A DNA stretch of 13,658 nt from CAZJZH01 sp964550465 (GTDB lineage Bacteria; Patescibacteriota; Patescibacteriia; JACRDY01). The notes under the pieces are model-generated. The model was not told the origin of the DNA. It saw only the letters and a program-made list of their open reading frames with translations, and made no database searches. The stretch spans positions 1 through 13,658 of the forward strand of contig CAZJZH010000032.1 in NCBI GenBank assembly GCA_964550465.1, written 5' to 3'. Positions within the stretch are counted from its first letter, which is position 1. Every line of letters starts with the position of its first letter. The position numbers and the translations under genes are program-made. Shown here in pieces: positions 1 through 5,927 of this stretch.

Positions 1-184
1 GGAGCGGCTCTCGTTTGCCATGATACCGTGAGTCCTCATCTTCCCCAGCTGATGCGCATTGCGCACCCTCCAGACGGGAGCGATCGCAAGTGCCAAACAC
101 CGGCATGAAGCCAATATGGACAAGCCGCGCCACCAACTCCCCATACCTGCGCATCTCTTCGGTCACCTCATGTTCCATTTTCAT
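1..184 (-). CDS. Unrecognised protein, 5' part only (runs off the left edge)
   Basis: An open frame of 61 codons runs from an ATG at 184 to the window edge without a stop, so only the N-terminus is visible. The start is supported by a strong Shine-Dalgarno, AAAGGAG at 198-192, seven bases before the ATG. The visible residues begin MKMEHEVTEEMRRYGELVAR, an acidic and amphipathic stretch, and continue with a hydrophobic patch (LVHIGFMPVFGTC, about 21-33) and a polar tail rich in Glu, Asp and Arg. There is no signal peptide or clear membrane span. I do not recognise the family. It lies 52 bases downstream of the small membrane protein at 237-584 on the same strand, with no terminator seen between them, so the two are probably co-transcribed. 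Confidence 0.6.
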   Translation of the reverse strand, partial: MKMEHEVTEEMRRYGELVARLVHIGFMPVFGTCDRSRLEGAQCASAGEDEDSRYHGKREPL

Positions 185-191
185 CTCGTAT

Positions 192-198
192 CTCCTTT
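192..198 (-). promoter_or_regulatory. Shine-Dalgarno AAAGGAG for the left-edge gene
   Basis: AAAGGAG on the minus strand ends seven bases before the ATG at 184. It decides the start of a gene whose end lies outside the window. A short ACAC/GTGT hairpin lies directly upstream of it. Confidence 0.6.
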
Positions 199-236
199 CA
201 CACATCGTGTAGACTTATGTGAGTCGCATCCTTGTA

Positions 237-584
237 TTATTGTGTAGCATAGGTCAACAGGGCAACGCAGACAAACGCCGCAGCTGCAAACACCATCGTC
301 ATGACACCATGTAGCACATTGACATCAGGTAGCGGCTCCTGGCGCTCCATGGCCACACCGCTCCGCCAGCCTACTAGGTAAGCGTGCAACAGCGCCGTCA
401 TGAAACTAAAGATAAATAGCCACATGAGCTTACCTTGACCGGGAACGTCAGCCAACAGAGCAAGCACGATGGTCAGACCGGCCACCAGCCAAGCAACATA
501 CTTGGTGTAGGTAAACAAGGATCGTACACTCCATTGCAGCGCTCGGTCTAGCCAGCTATCGCTTTTCTCTTCGACAGTGCTCAT
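237..584 (-). CDS. Small integral membrane protein with three predicted helices, unknown function
   Basis: This encodes 115 residues if translation starts at the ATG at 584. The frame can be extended by two codons to a TTG at 590, but the Shine-Dalgarno GGGAG at 596-592 is seven bases from the ATG and only one base from the TTG, so the ATG is preferred. After a polar, acidic N-terminus (MSTVEEKSDSWLDRALQ), three hydrophobic segments can be read at about residues 27-46, 52-72 and 91-112, separated by short charged loops including GWRSGVAMERQEPLPD. There is no cleavable signal peptide. It has no catalytic motif and I do not recognise the family. It is the first gene of a probable two-gene unit with 1-184 and is transcribed divergently from the gene at 746. 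It ends in TAA. Confidence 0.75.
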   Translation of the reverse strand: MSTVEEKSDSWLDRALQWSVRSLFTYTKYVAWLVAGLTIVLALLADVPGQGKLMWLFIFSFMTALLHAYLVGWRSGVAMERQEPLPDVNVLHGVMTMVFAAAAFVCVALLTYATQ

Positions 585-645
585 TGGCAAACTCCCTTTC
601 TGTTTTGTAAATGTTCAAAATAAGCCGATTGAGCTTATCTGGCGA

Positions 646-674
646 AAATTATCATATTTAAATAATTTTGTCAA
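646..674 (-). promoter_or_regulatory. Sigma-70-type promoter for the small membrane protein
   Basis: On the minus strand a perfect -35 TTGACA (674-669) is followed 17 bases later by TAATTT (651-646). An overlapping GATAAT (653-648, 15-base spacing) could serve instead. The region is AT-rich and leads to the ATG at 584 with an untranslated leader of roughly 55 bases. Confidence 0.6.
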
Positions 675-727
675 CTATTACGTCTACCTATCCCCTTTAC
701 GGTGATATGTTTTTTATTGAAGCCTTT

Positions 728-736
728 TGGTATAGT
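728..736 (+). promoter_or_regulatory. Extended -10 promoter placed almost on the start codon of the 746 gene
   Basis: TGG followed by TATAGT (731-736) fits an extended -10 element; no good -35 lies 16-18 bases upstream. Transcription would begin near 743, two or three bases before the ATG at 746. The message would then be leaderless or nearly so. The only Shine-Dalgarno-like bases are a poor AGGGG at about 738-742, inside the same interval. Confidence 0.5.
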
Positions 737-745
737 TAGGGGCAT

Positions 746-2539
746 ATGGGAGAAGGTAATTTTTTCAACAACGTTAATGAATCTCAGCCATCACCTTCGG
801 CTGAACTGCTGGCGCGTAAAGAGGAGGCCAGTGCACACCTCAATGAACTACTAGGTTCTGGGGTGCCGCTGGCAGAGATAGTACAGCTGTTAGACGCGGA
901 AGAGTTTTTAACTATTTCCACACCACGTCGTAATCAGGCGCCGGTTTACTCTTTTGATGCTCAAGCATTTTTGCAGCGAGAAATGGAGCGCGGCTCCTTT
1001 GAGCAGTTGACAGACAGCTTCACAAAGTTAGACCAGACTATTCTGCCACCCGATCAGGGTGAGCTGATCACCACCGGCAGTGGTGAGGGGGTGCAGGAAA
1101 AACAACAGATTCCTCGTTGCCATAATCTAGCCGCTGTCTTAACACAGATGGAGCAGTCCTACAGTGTTGTTTCTGGTACCAATGCAGACAATATGATGCG
1201 CGGAGAGACATACCGGATTTTCATCATCCCCGCATTAAACAAGATGGTACTTGTTAACGATGAAGCAGGCAATGCAACATTTGTAGTCTTTGATTCGACG
1301 AACTACGAAGCGTACTACCCCCTGACAAAAGATGAGTTAAAAGAACAGCCGACAGTGGTGACATTGCGCTACCCTGGTGACATGGCCAAGTGGCAATCCC
1401 AACTGCAGGTATTGTTAGAGCAAACTGCAGCGCCAGCTGCGCCAGAGAAACCCGCGGCAACTACAGAGAAAATACCTAACGACCAGCAGACAAAGCCAGA
1501 ACAGTCAGAACATGAACCACCACCGGAGGGGTGGATGACCATTAAGGGTGCTGCTGATACATTAAACAGGTCAAGAATTGTTATTAAAAAACATGCTGAA
1601 CAGCATAGGGATGAACACCCCGAGTGGTTTAAGGCGTACCTAGATGATAATAGTAACCGAGTGTGGGAACATTTTCACCCAGACCTGATCAAGTTACTAC
1701 GCGCTCAAGCCCAAGAATATGAACCAGCGCCGGCAGGTTGGATGACTTTCACAGCGATTGCCAAAAAGCTACCACGGTCAGCTGTATTTTTAACGTCTCG
1801 GGCAGAAAAATACCGCGGCAGTCACCCAGAATGGTTTCATAAATACCTAAATCATCGCAATCAACCAGGTGAACACATTCATCCAGACTTAGTAGCGCTA
1901 TTACGGAAAGAGGCAACTCCAGAACGACAAGGGATTCCCAGTGATTGGCTAGGGCACAATGAAATAGCACAAACTGTCAGCAGCGCGAGTGACAACACAG
2001 TTAAGGTGTTTTTAGATGCCCTGGCAGCCAAACATCCTGAGTGGCAAAAATTAGACGGCAAGAAAAAATATTACAACCCTATCGTAAAAAAGCTGGCTGA
2101 AGAAAAATTTGGGCAGCGTAAACATGCGCCCGATGGTTGGCTAACTGTCAATAAGATTGGAGTCAGAGGCGAAGGTACCATTGACCGGGGGTACGCTACT
2201 ATCCAGAGAGTGATGGATCAGCTCGCCAAAAATCAACCTGAGTTACGAAAAAAATATAAAGACGAAGGGGGGCGCATGGTTTTCCATTACGCCCCAAAGC
2301 TAATCGAACAAGCTAAAAAAATATTTGATACACAAGAGCCTGCGCCAGTCGGCTGGGAAACTGTTACTGGCCTAGCGCAAGCATTCGGTAGTGACAATAG
2401 GACCATCAACAAACATGTGGATGCGTATAGAGAAAGTCACCCAGAATGGTTCAAGGTGTATTTGAATAAAATTAATAGTCCGCGGGAACACTTGCATCCA
2501 GACCTGATCAAGCTGCTGCGCGCGCAAATCGAAAAATAA
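746..2539 (+). CDS. Protein with five tandem helix-turn-helix-like modules, possible DNA-binding array
   Basis: This is a 597-residue soluble protein and the only long gene on the plus strand. It has three parts. Residues 1-118 are acidic and polar. Residues 120-226 form a compact domain with a beta-hairpin-like stretch (YRIFIIPALNKMVLVNDEAGNATFVVF at about 156-182). After a low-complexity Ala/Pro/Glu linker (227-256) come five diverged repeats: 257-325, 326-395, 396-459, 460-530 and 531-597. Modules 1, 2 and 5 share P-x-GW-x-T, a helix-turn-helix-like segment, HPEWF-x-x-YL and EH-x-HPDL. Modules 3 and 4 are more divergent. In module 5 the segment LAQAFGSDNRTINKHVDAY reads like a DNA-recognition HTH. 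Repeated DNA or nucleoprotein binding is an inference. I do not recognise a named family. The gene ends in TAA, converging on the tRNA-Leu unit. It probably lacks a normal ribosome-binding site. Confidence 0.8.
   Translation: MGEGNFFNNVNESQPSPSAELLARKEEASAHLNELLGSGVPLAEIVQLLDAEEFLTISTPRRNQAPVYSFDAQAFLQREMERGSFEQLTDSFTKLDQTILPPDQGELITTGSGEGVQEKQQIPRCHNLAAVLTQMEQSYSVVSGTNADNMMRGETYRIFIIPALNKMVLVNDEAGNATFVVFDSTNYEAYYPLTKDELKEQPTVVTLRYPGDMAKWQSQLQVLLEQTAAPAAPEKPAATTEKIPNDQQTKPEQSEHEPPPEGWMTIKGAADTLNRSRIVIKKHAEQHRDEHPEWFKAYLDDNSNRVWEHFHPDLIKLLRAQAQEYEPAPAGWMTFTAIAKKLPRSAVFLTSRAEKYRGSHPEWFHKYLNHRNQPGEHIHPDLVALLRKEATPERQGIPSDWLGHNEIAQTVSSASDNTVKVFLDALAAKHPEWQKLDGKKKYYNPIVKKLAEEKFGQRKHAPDGWLTVNKIGVRGEGTIDRGYATIQRVMDQLAKNQPELRKKYKDEGGRMVFHYAPKLIEQAKKIFDTQEPAPVGWETVTGLAQAFGSDNRTINKHVDAYRESHPEWFKVYLNKINSPREHLHPDLIKLLRAQIEK
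1514..2536 (+). repeat. Five tandem coding repeats of about 65-71 codons
   Basis: The 3' half of the 746 gene consists of five in-frame repeat units that start near 1514, 1721, 1931, 2123 and 2336. Most similarity is at protein level, but identical DNA survives in places. A 17-base run, agtcacccagaatggtt, occurs at 1820-1836 (unit 2) and 2435-2451 (unit 5). A 15-base run, ccagacctgatcaag, occurs at 1679-1693 (unit 1) and 2498-2512 (unit 5). Units 1, 2 and 5 are the closest set, which suggests that later duplication or gene conversion skipped units 3 and 4. Confidence 0.8.
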
Positions 2540-2542
2540 AAA

Positions 2543-2569
2543 CCAGTCATACATTTATTGTATCACTGG
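2543..2569 (-). terminator. Intrinsic terminator of the kinase-regulator-tRNA unit
   Basis: CCAGT and ACTGG, then ATACA and TGTAT with one mismatched C:C pair between them, form a hairpin with a five-base loop. On the minus strand the hairpin is followed by TTTTTATTTTT, a good U-tract. On the plus strand the downstream side has only A-rich sequence, so the element terminates the minus-strand unit rather than the plus-strand gene ending at 2539. Confidence 0.7.
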
Positions 2570-2626
2570 CCAAAAATATAACTGCCGTGAGATCGCTGCT
2601 GCCCTTCGACTCCTAAGACCTATCAT
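2555..2626 (-). CDS. Possible 23-residue basic small protein after tRNA-Leu
   Basis: Downstream of the tRNA on the minus strand there is a near-perfect Shine-Dalgarno, AAGGAGG (2646-2640), in sequence that otherwise has no gene. It is followed by an ATG at 2626 and a 23-codon frame rich in Arg and Ala that ends LYFWPVIQ. Its TAA (2557-2555) lies in the loop of the terminator hairpin. The spacing is long (13 bases to the ATG; 10 to an in-frame TTG at 2629), which weakens the case. The frame may be chance, but the strong ribosome-binding sequence needs some explanation. Confidence 0.22.
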   Translation of the reverse strand: MIGLRSRRAAAISRQLYFWPVIQ

Positions 2627-2673
2627 CAAACCACTACCACCTCCTTTTACAAAACAATACTACTATATACAAT

Positions 2674-2758
2674 TGCCGTGGGAGGGAGTCGAACCCTCAC
2701 GCCCTAAACGGACACTGGCCCCTCAAGCCAGCCTGTCTACCAGTTCCAGCACCACGGC
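2674..2758 (-). tRNA. tRNA-Leu with anticodon GAG
   Basis: The minus-strand sequence folds as a class II tRNA. The acceptor arms are GCCGTGG (2758-2752) and CCACGGC (2681-2675), with discriminator A at 2674. The D-arm contains the typical CTGGAACTGGTAGAC. The anticodon stem CTGGC/GCCAG encloses the loop TTGAGGG, giving anticodon GAG at 2724-2722. A long variable arm is followed by a T-arm with GGTTCGACTCC. The length is 85 bases including the discriminator, as expected for Leu. CCA is not encoded, so a CCA-adding enzyme is required. The 5' end directly abuts the TAA (2761-2759) that closes the response-regulator frame. No separate promoter is evident, so RNase P processing out of the kinase-regulator transcript is likely. 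Confidence 0.95.
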
Positions 2759-2932
2759 TTATTTTTCATCAACGCAGCACTGGACTACATGGCGCACCAA
2801 AGTGGCTGGTGTGATTTCAGATTTGATATAGTAGGCCTCAGCGCCGGCTTCCATAGCCGCCGCTCGGTCTTCGTCTTGTGCTGAGTTGGAAAAAACGAGT
2901 ATGGGCACAGTAGCTGTTCGCGGCGTTTTTTT
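2759..2932 (-). pseudogene. C-terminal part of the second receiver domain, beyond an in-frame TAG
   Basis: Directly after the TAG at 2935-2933 the same frame continues for 57 sense codons to a TAA at 2761-2759, adjacent to the tRNA. These residues, KKTPRTATVPILVFSN onward, are exactly the missing end of a receiver: the beta-4 strand VPILVFSN with the conserved hydroxyl residue, the AMEAGAEAYYIKS segment with the conserved Lys, and a final helix. Aligned with the first receiver of the same protein, the TAG stands where that domain has Leu in DGYQVLEQLK. A single base change from TTG to TAG would explain it. This segment is either a remnant after a nonsense mutation, the product of readthrough, or the result of a base error in the assembly. 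Confidence 0.8.
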
Positions 2933-3592
2933 CTAGGTTTTGATAGCGCTCAGTCCGTCCAAGGCCGGCATGACCATATCCATCAAGATAATATCAAAGT
3001 CCTGCTCGCGCGCTTGCTTCAGACCCCAGGCGCCGTTTTGCGCCGTTACCACCGTGGCACCCTCTCGCTCGAGGCGGATACTATACATATCAAGGATGAC
3101 CTCGTTATCATCCATCAGCAGCACCTGGACACCTTCCAAGCTCCGGCCACCAATAGCCTGTTCCTCAGCGGCCGCGTCGTGGGGGTGTTGGGCCATTGGC
3201 TGGTGGTCGTTCGGGCGACCAAAGTGATCATTGACCCGCTCCACCACGCCTGTTGGCGTCATGCTGGATTTGACGATATAACCTTCTGCACCCAGGTCAT
3301 AACCTTGCTTGACCTCTTCTTCTTGACCCAAGTTACTAAAAATAAAGACGGTAATATCTTTGGTGGCTGGGTCAGCTTTTAACTGTTCTAGCACTTGGTA
3401 ACCGTCCATTTCTGGCATCACTAGATCCAGTAAAATTAAGTCCGGCTTTTCTGCAGCAGCAATCTGCAGCCCCGCGCTACCGCGATTGGCCGTCAAAAAA
3501 CGGTAGCCCTCTTTTTCAAAGCGTAGGCGGTACATGTCCATCAAAGTGACATCGTCTTCGATCAGTAAAATTGTCTGGCTGTCAGTAGTCAT
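2933..3592 (-). CDS. Tandem-receiver response regulator, second receiver cut by an amber codon
   Basis: This encodes 219 residues to the TAG, or 277 with the in-frame continuation to 2759. It is a cytoplasmic phosphoacceptor protein without an output domain. Receiver 1 covers about residues 6-123, with the acidic pocket EDD at 12-14, phosphoacceptor Asp56 in LILLDLVMP, Ser86 in FIFSN and Lys108 in YIVKSS. A His/Asp/Ala-rich linker (124-152) follows. Receiver 2 starts at about 155, with DD at 161-162 and phosphoacceptor Asp205 in IILMDMVMP. It is interrupted after GLSAIKT, before its conserved Ser and Lys. The start ATG lies three bases after the TAG of the kinase at 3596-5860 and in the same frame, with no strong Shine-Dalgarno. 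Translational coupling is therefore likely and that kinase is the obvious phosphodonor. Without an output domain it would act by phosphotransfer or protein contact. Confidence 0.88.
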   Translation of the reverse strand: MTTDSQTILLIEDDVTLMDMYRLRFEKEGYRFLTANRGSAGLQIAAAEKPDLILLDLVMPEMDGYQVLEQLKADPATKDITVFIFSNLGQEEEVKQGYDLGAEGYIVKSSMTPTGVVERVNDHFGRPNDHQPMAQHPHDAAAEEQAIGGRSLEGVQVLLMDDNEVILDMYSIRLEREGATVVTAQNGAWGLKQAREQDFDIILMDMVMPALDGLSAIKT

Positions 3593-3595
3593 AGG

Positions 3596-5860
3596 CTACT
3601 CATCACGGCCAATCATTTTTTTCTTTGGCATAGTGCTGGGTGGCTCAGGGAAATCAGCTGCAAACGGTAAAGTCACCACAAAAGTACTGCCCTTGCCCGT
3701 ACCGGCACTGTCCGCGCTAATCTGCCCGCCATGAGCCAGCACCATCTCTCGCGCCACATACAACCCCAGGCCGGTACCTTCGGTATGGACTAACGACATA
3801 CCCTCACCGCGGGAAAATTTTTGAAATAAGTTTGGTAGATCAGCTGCATCAATGCCGATACCTGTATCTGTCACTCGGATGACCGCTTTGTTGGCCTCTT
3901 GTTTGACCGTCACAGTAATACCGCCGGCGTCTGTATATTTAACGGCGTTATCGACTAAGTTCATAAAGACCTGGCGCAGTTTCTGCTCATCCATGCGCAC
4001 CTTAGGCAGCCGGCGCGTCGGCGCTTTGAAGTCCAGATAGAGTTTTTTGCGCCGAGCGTTTTGCTGCAACTCCCCTACCACACTGTCTACCAGTGTCTCG
4101 ACCTGCTGCTCTTGCCAATTAAACTGCAAACGGCCAGACTCAATCCGCGAAATATTAAGCAGGTCCTCCACCAGGTTAATCAACCGCTGGTTACTTTCAT
4201 AGACCATGTGGAGTGACTCCACTTCCTTGTCATTGAGTTGGCCAAAGGAGCCTTCCAGCATCATGGAGATATAGCCCTTGATAACCGTCAGCGGCGTTCG
4301 CAACTGGTGTGAGGCAATAGAGATGAACTCTGACTTGGCAGCGTCTAGTTTCTTCAGCCGCTTATTAGCAGCCCGCAAGTCTTCTGTGGCTTTCTGCACT
4401 TCTTGAGTCAAGGTAGCGTTAAACTGCTTGAGCTCCTCATAAATCAAGGCGTTTTCAATCGCCACTGCCGCCTGAGCGGAGCCGATTTCTAACAGGCGCA
4501 GGTCTTCTGCTGAGTATGGATCACCAGACTTCTTGGGCCCCAGGAGGCTGATGGCAATCAGTTCGTTTTTTGACAGCAGCGGGATCAGCAGCTCCACGCC
4601 GGCCGCCTGCATCCAGGCAACCAACCGCTGGGCGTCAGTCACATCACCACGTATCACACCGGCATCCAGTTGTCGCTGCAGCTCTTGGTTAACCACAATG
4701 GTCCGTGTTTTTTGTAAATATGGCGCTACAAAACCACTGACGGTTAAGCTCATTAACTGTTTACGCTGCGCCTCGGTAACATTATCGGCGTCCGCCACCG
4801 TGTAACCGTCGGTGTCCTCATCGTATAACAGCACGGCACTACGATTAGGAAAGAGGGTGGTGTCAATAATCTCCCCTACGCCATTAAACAAACGCTGCAA
4901 GTCCAACGAACTGGACAGGATCTCTGATAAATTGGCCAGCACCTGCTGAGGGTCGTAGTCGTCGGTAAAGAGGAAGCGGTTGGTGGTTTTTTGGATAAAC
5001 GTTTTCAGCGGCTGGAAACCGGCCACGATCAGGATAGAGACAATGATGCTGACCACCAGCTGTGACTGACGGCCGAACAGGGCTTCGAGTTGCTGGCTGA
5101 AAAAGATGACCAGGAAGGAATAGATGGCGGTCAAGATAATGACCAGCAGGGTGAAGACAGTCGAGCGCTTAATGACCAGGCGGATGTCCATGAAGCGGTA
5201 GCGGAGAATAGCGTATGCAATAAGACCAAAATAAATCGGAATCAGAATATTGCCCACAGGTGGTATAGGTACGTTATACCAGAGAAAAAAGTTGCTAGCG
5301 CCTCCAATATAGCCAAGGGTTAACGCGATTAAAACAATTTTTGCCTGCGCTTTCTCTACTGTATTACGAGCTTGCTTATAAAATAAGTAAACCTGCACTA
5401 ATGAAAACAATATTACTACTCCCCAGATAGTTGTATAAAAATCAAAAACTAAACCACCGCTTACTGGCCAGTGCTTATAAAATAGCTTTTCTGTCAAAGA
5501 ATCAATAAAGAGGTGCGTTGTCCAGTTCAGGGCAATAATGCAAAGTGCGCTCAAATAGCTCAGCCATACTATTAGCTTCTTTCTTTTAAGTTGTATGAAC
5601 TCTACAACGAAGTGTAGTAACGTCGGATAAGTAAGTATAGCAAATGACATTGCTACCTTAATATATAGCAAAGCCTGATCATAGTTATCTTCGAGTAACC
5701 AGAAAGTGTAGAAACAAAGCCACAAGCCCGCCGCAAGGGCAGCTAAGGAGTATGTGAGGCGAAGCTTATCTCGAGCACCTTGAAAAAAAATATAGACACT
5801 TAAAAGTAGTGCCGTTAACGACCCTAGAGCAGCTGCAACTAATGTAATACTAAACCACAT
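3596..5860 (-). CDS. Membrane histidine kinase: multi-pass sensor, GAF, HisKA, HATPase
   Basis: This encodes 754 residues from the ATG at 5860. The frame is open to 5941, but the extra 27 codons lie across the preceding gene's terminator and have no ribosome-binding site. Residues 1-285 hold about nine hydrophobic segments. They resemble the 7TM N-terminal region of histidine kinases and include the YAILRYRFMDIRLVIKRS junction also seen in the kinase at 7279. A GAF-like domain (about 308-473) and a coiled-coil linker lead to HisKA, with the phosphoacceptor His518 in ASHQLRTPL. The ATPase domain has the N box MNLVDNAVKYT (Asn634, Asn638), G1 DTGIGI (665-670), F box LFQKFSRG and G2 GTGLGL (695-700), so it appears fully active. 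It should phosphorylate the downstream tandem receiver at 3592. The first 180 or so codons are visibly more AT-rich than the rest. It ends in TAG, three bases before the regulator's start. Confidence 0.93.
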   Translation of the reverse strand: MWFSITLVAAALGSLTALLLSVYIFFQGARDKLRLTYSLAALAAGLWLCFYTFWLLEDNYDQALLYIKVAMSFAILTYPTLLHFVVEFIQLKRKKLIVWLSYLSALCIIALNWTTHLFIDSLTEKLFYKHWPVSGGLVFDFYTTIWGVVILFSLVQVYLFYKQARNTVEKAQAKIVLIALTLGYIGGASNFFLWYNVPIPPVGNILIPIYFGLIAYAILRYRFMDIRLVIKRSTVFTLLVIILTAIYSFLVIFFSQQLEALFGRQSQLVVSIIVSILIVAGFQPLKTFIQKTTNRFLFTDDYDPQQVLANLSEILSSSLDLQRLFNGVGEIIDTTLFPNRSAVLLYDEDTDGYTVADADNVTEAQRKQLMSLTVSGFVAPYLQKTRTIVVNQELQRQLDAGVIRGDVTDAQRLVAWMQAAGVELLIPLLSKNELIAISLLGPKKSGDPYSAEDLRLLEIGSAQAAVAIENALIYEELKQFNATLTQEVQKATEDLRAANKRLKKLDAAKSEFISIASHQLRTPLTVIKGYISMMLEGSFGQLNDKEVESLHMVYESNQRLINLVEDLLNISRIESGRLQFNWQEQQVETLVDSVVGELQQNARRKKLYLDFKAPTRRLPKVRMDEQKLRQVFMNLVDNAVKYTDAGGITVTVKQEANKAVIRVTDTGIGIDAADLPNLFQKFSRGEGMSLVHTEGTGLGLYVAREMVLAHGGQISADSAGTGKGSTFVVTLPFAADFPEPPSTMPKKKMIGRDE

Positions 5861-5901
5861 AAAAAAGAAAAAGCGGGTAAGGCTATTATACCAAACCCGC
5901 T
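5861..5901 (-). terminator. Intrinsic terminator of the methyltransferase-like gene, overlapping the kinase leader
   Basis: AGCGGGT (5901-5895) and ACCCGCT (5878-5872) pair perfectly over seven bases around a 16-base loop, followed on the minus strand by TTTTCTTTTTT (5871-5861). It lies 26 bases after the TAG at 5928. The U-tract ends directly at the kinase ATG (5860), and the loop contains that kinase's likely -10. Confidence 0.8.
5885..5893 (-). promoter_or_regulatory. Extended -10 promoter for the 3596-5860 kinase, inside the terminator loop
   Basis: TGG followed by a perfect TATAAT (5890-5885) forms an extended -10 on the minus strand. The hexamer 17 bases upstream is TGTCAC (5913-5908), a poor -35. 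Transcription would start near 5878, giving a leader of about 18 bases made of the terminator's 3' arm and U-tract. That leader has no Shine-Dalgarno. Confidence 0.55.
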
Positions 5902-5927
5902 CTTGATGTGACAGCTTCTCACAAGCT

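Noticed and set aside
59..247. Plus-strand frame of 62 codons at the left edge
   Set aside because: It overlaps a minus-strand frame with a strong ribosome-binding site and has no such site itself.
1514..2536. Repeats as a CRISPR array
   Set aside because: The units are about 200 bases, lie in a single reading frame and vary along their length; there are no short identical repeats with unique spacers.
2543..2569. Hairpin as the terminator of the plus-strand array gene
   Set aside because: The T-run is on the minus-strand side only; downstream on the plus strand the sequence is A-rich.
2926..2935. Frameshift at the run of seven A/T after the response-regulator stop
   Set aside because: The receiver domain continues in the same frame after the TAG, so no slippage or indel is needed; only the stop codon itself interrupts it.
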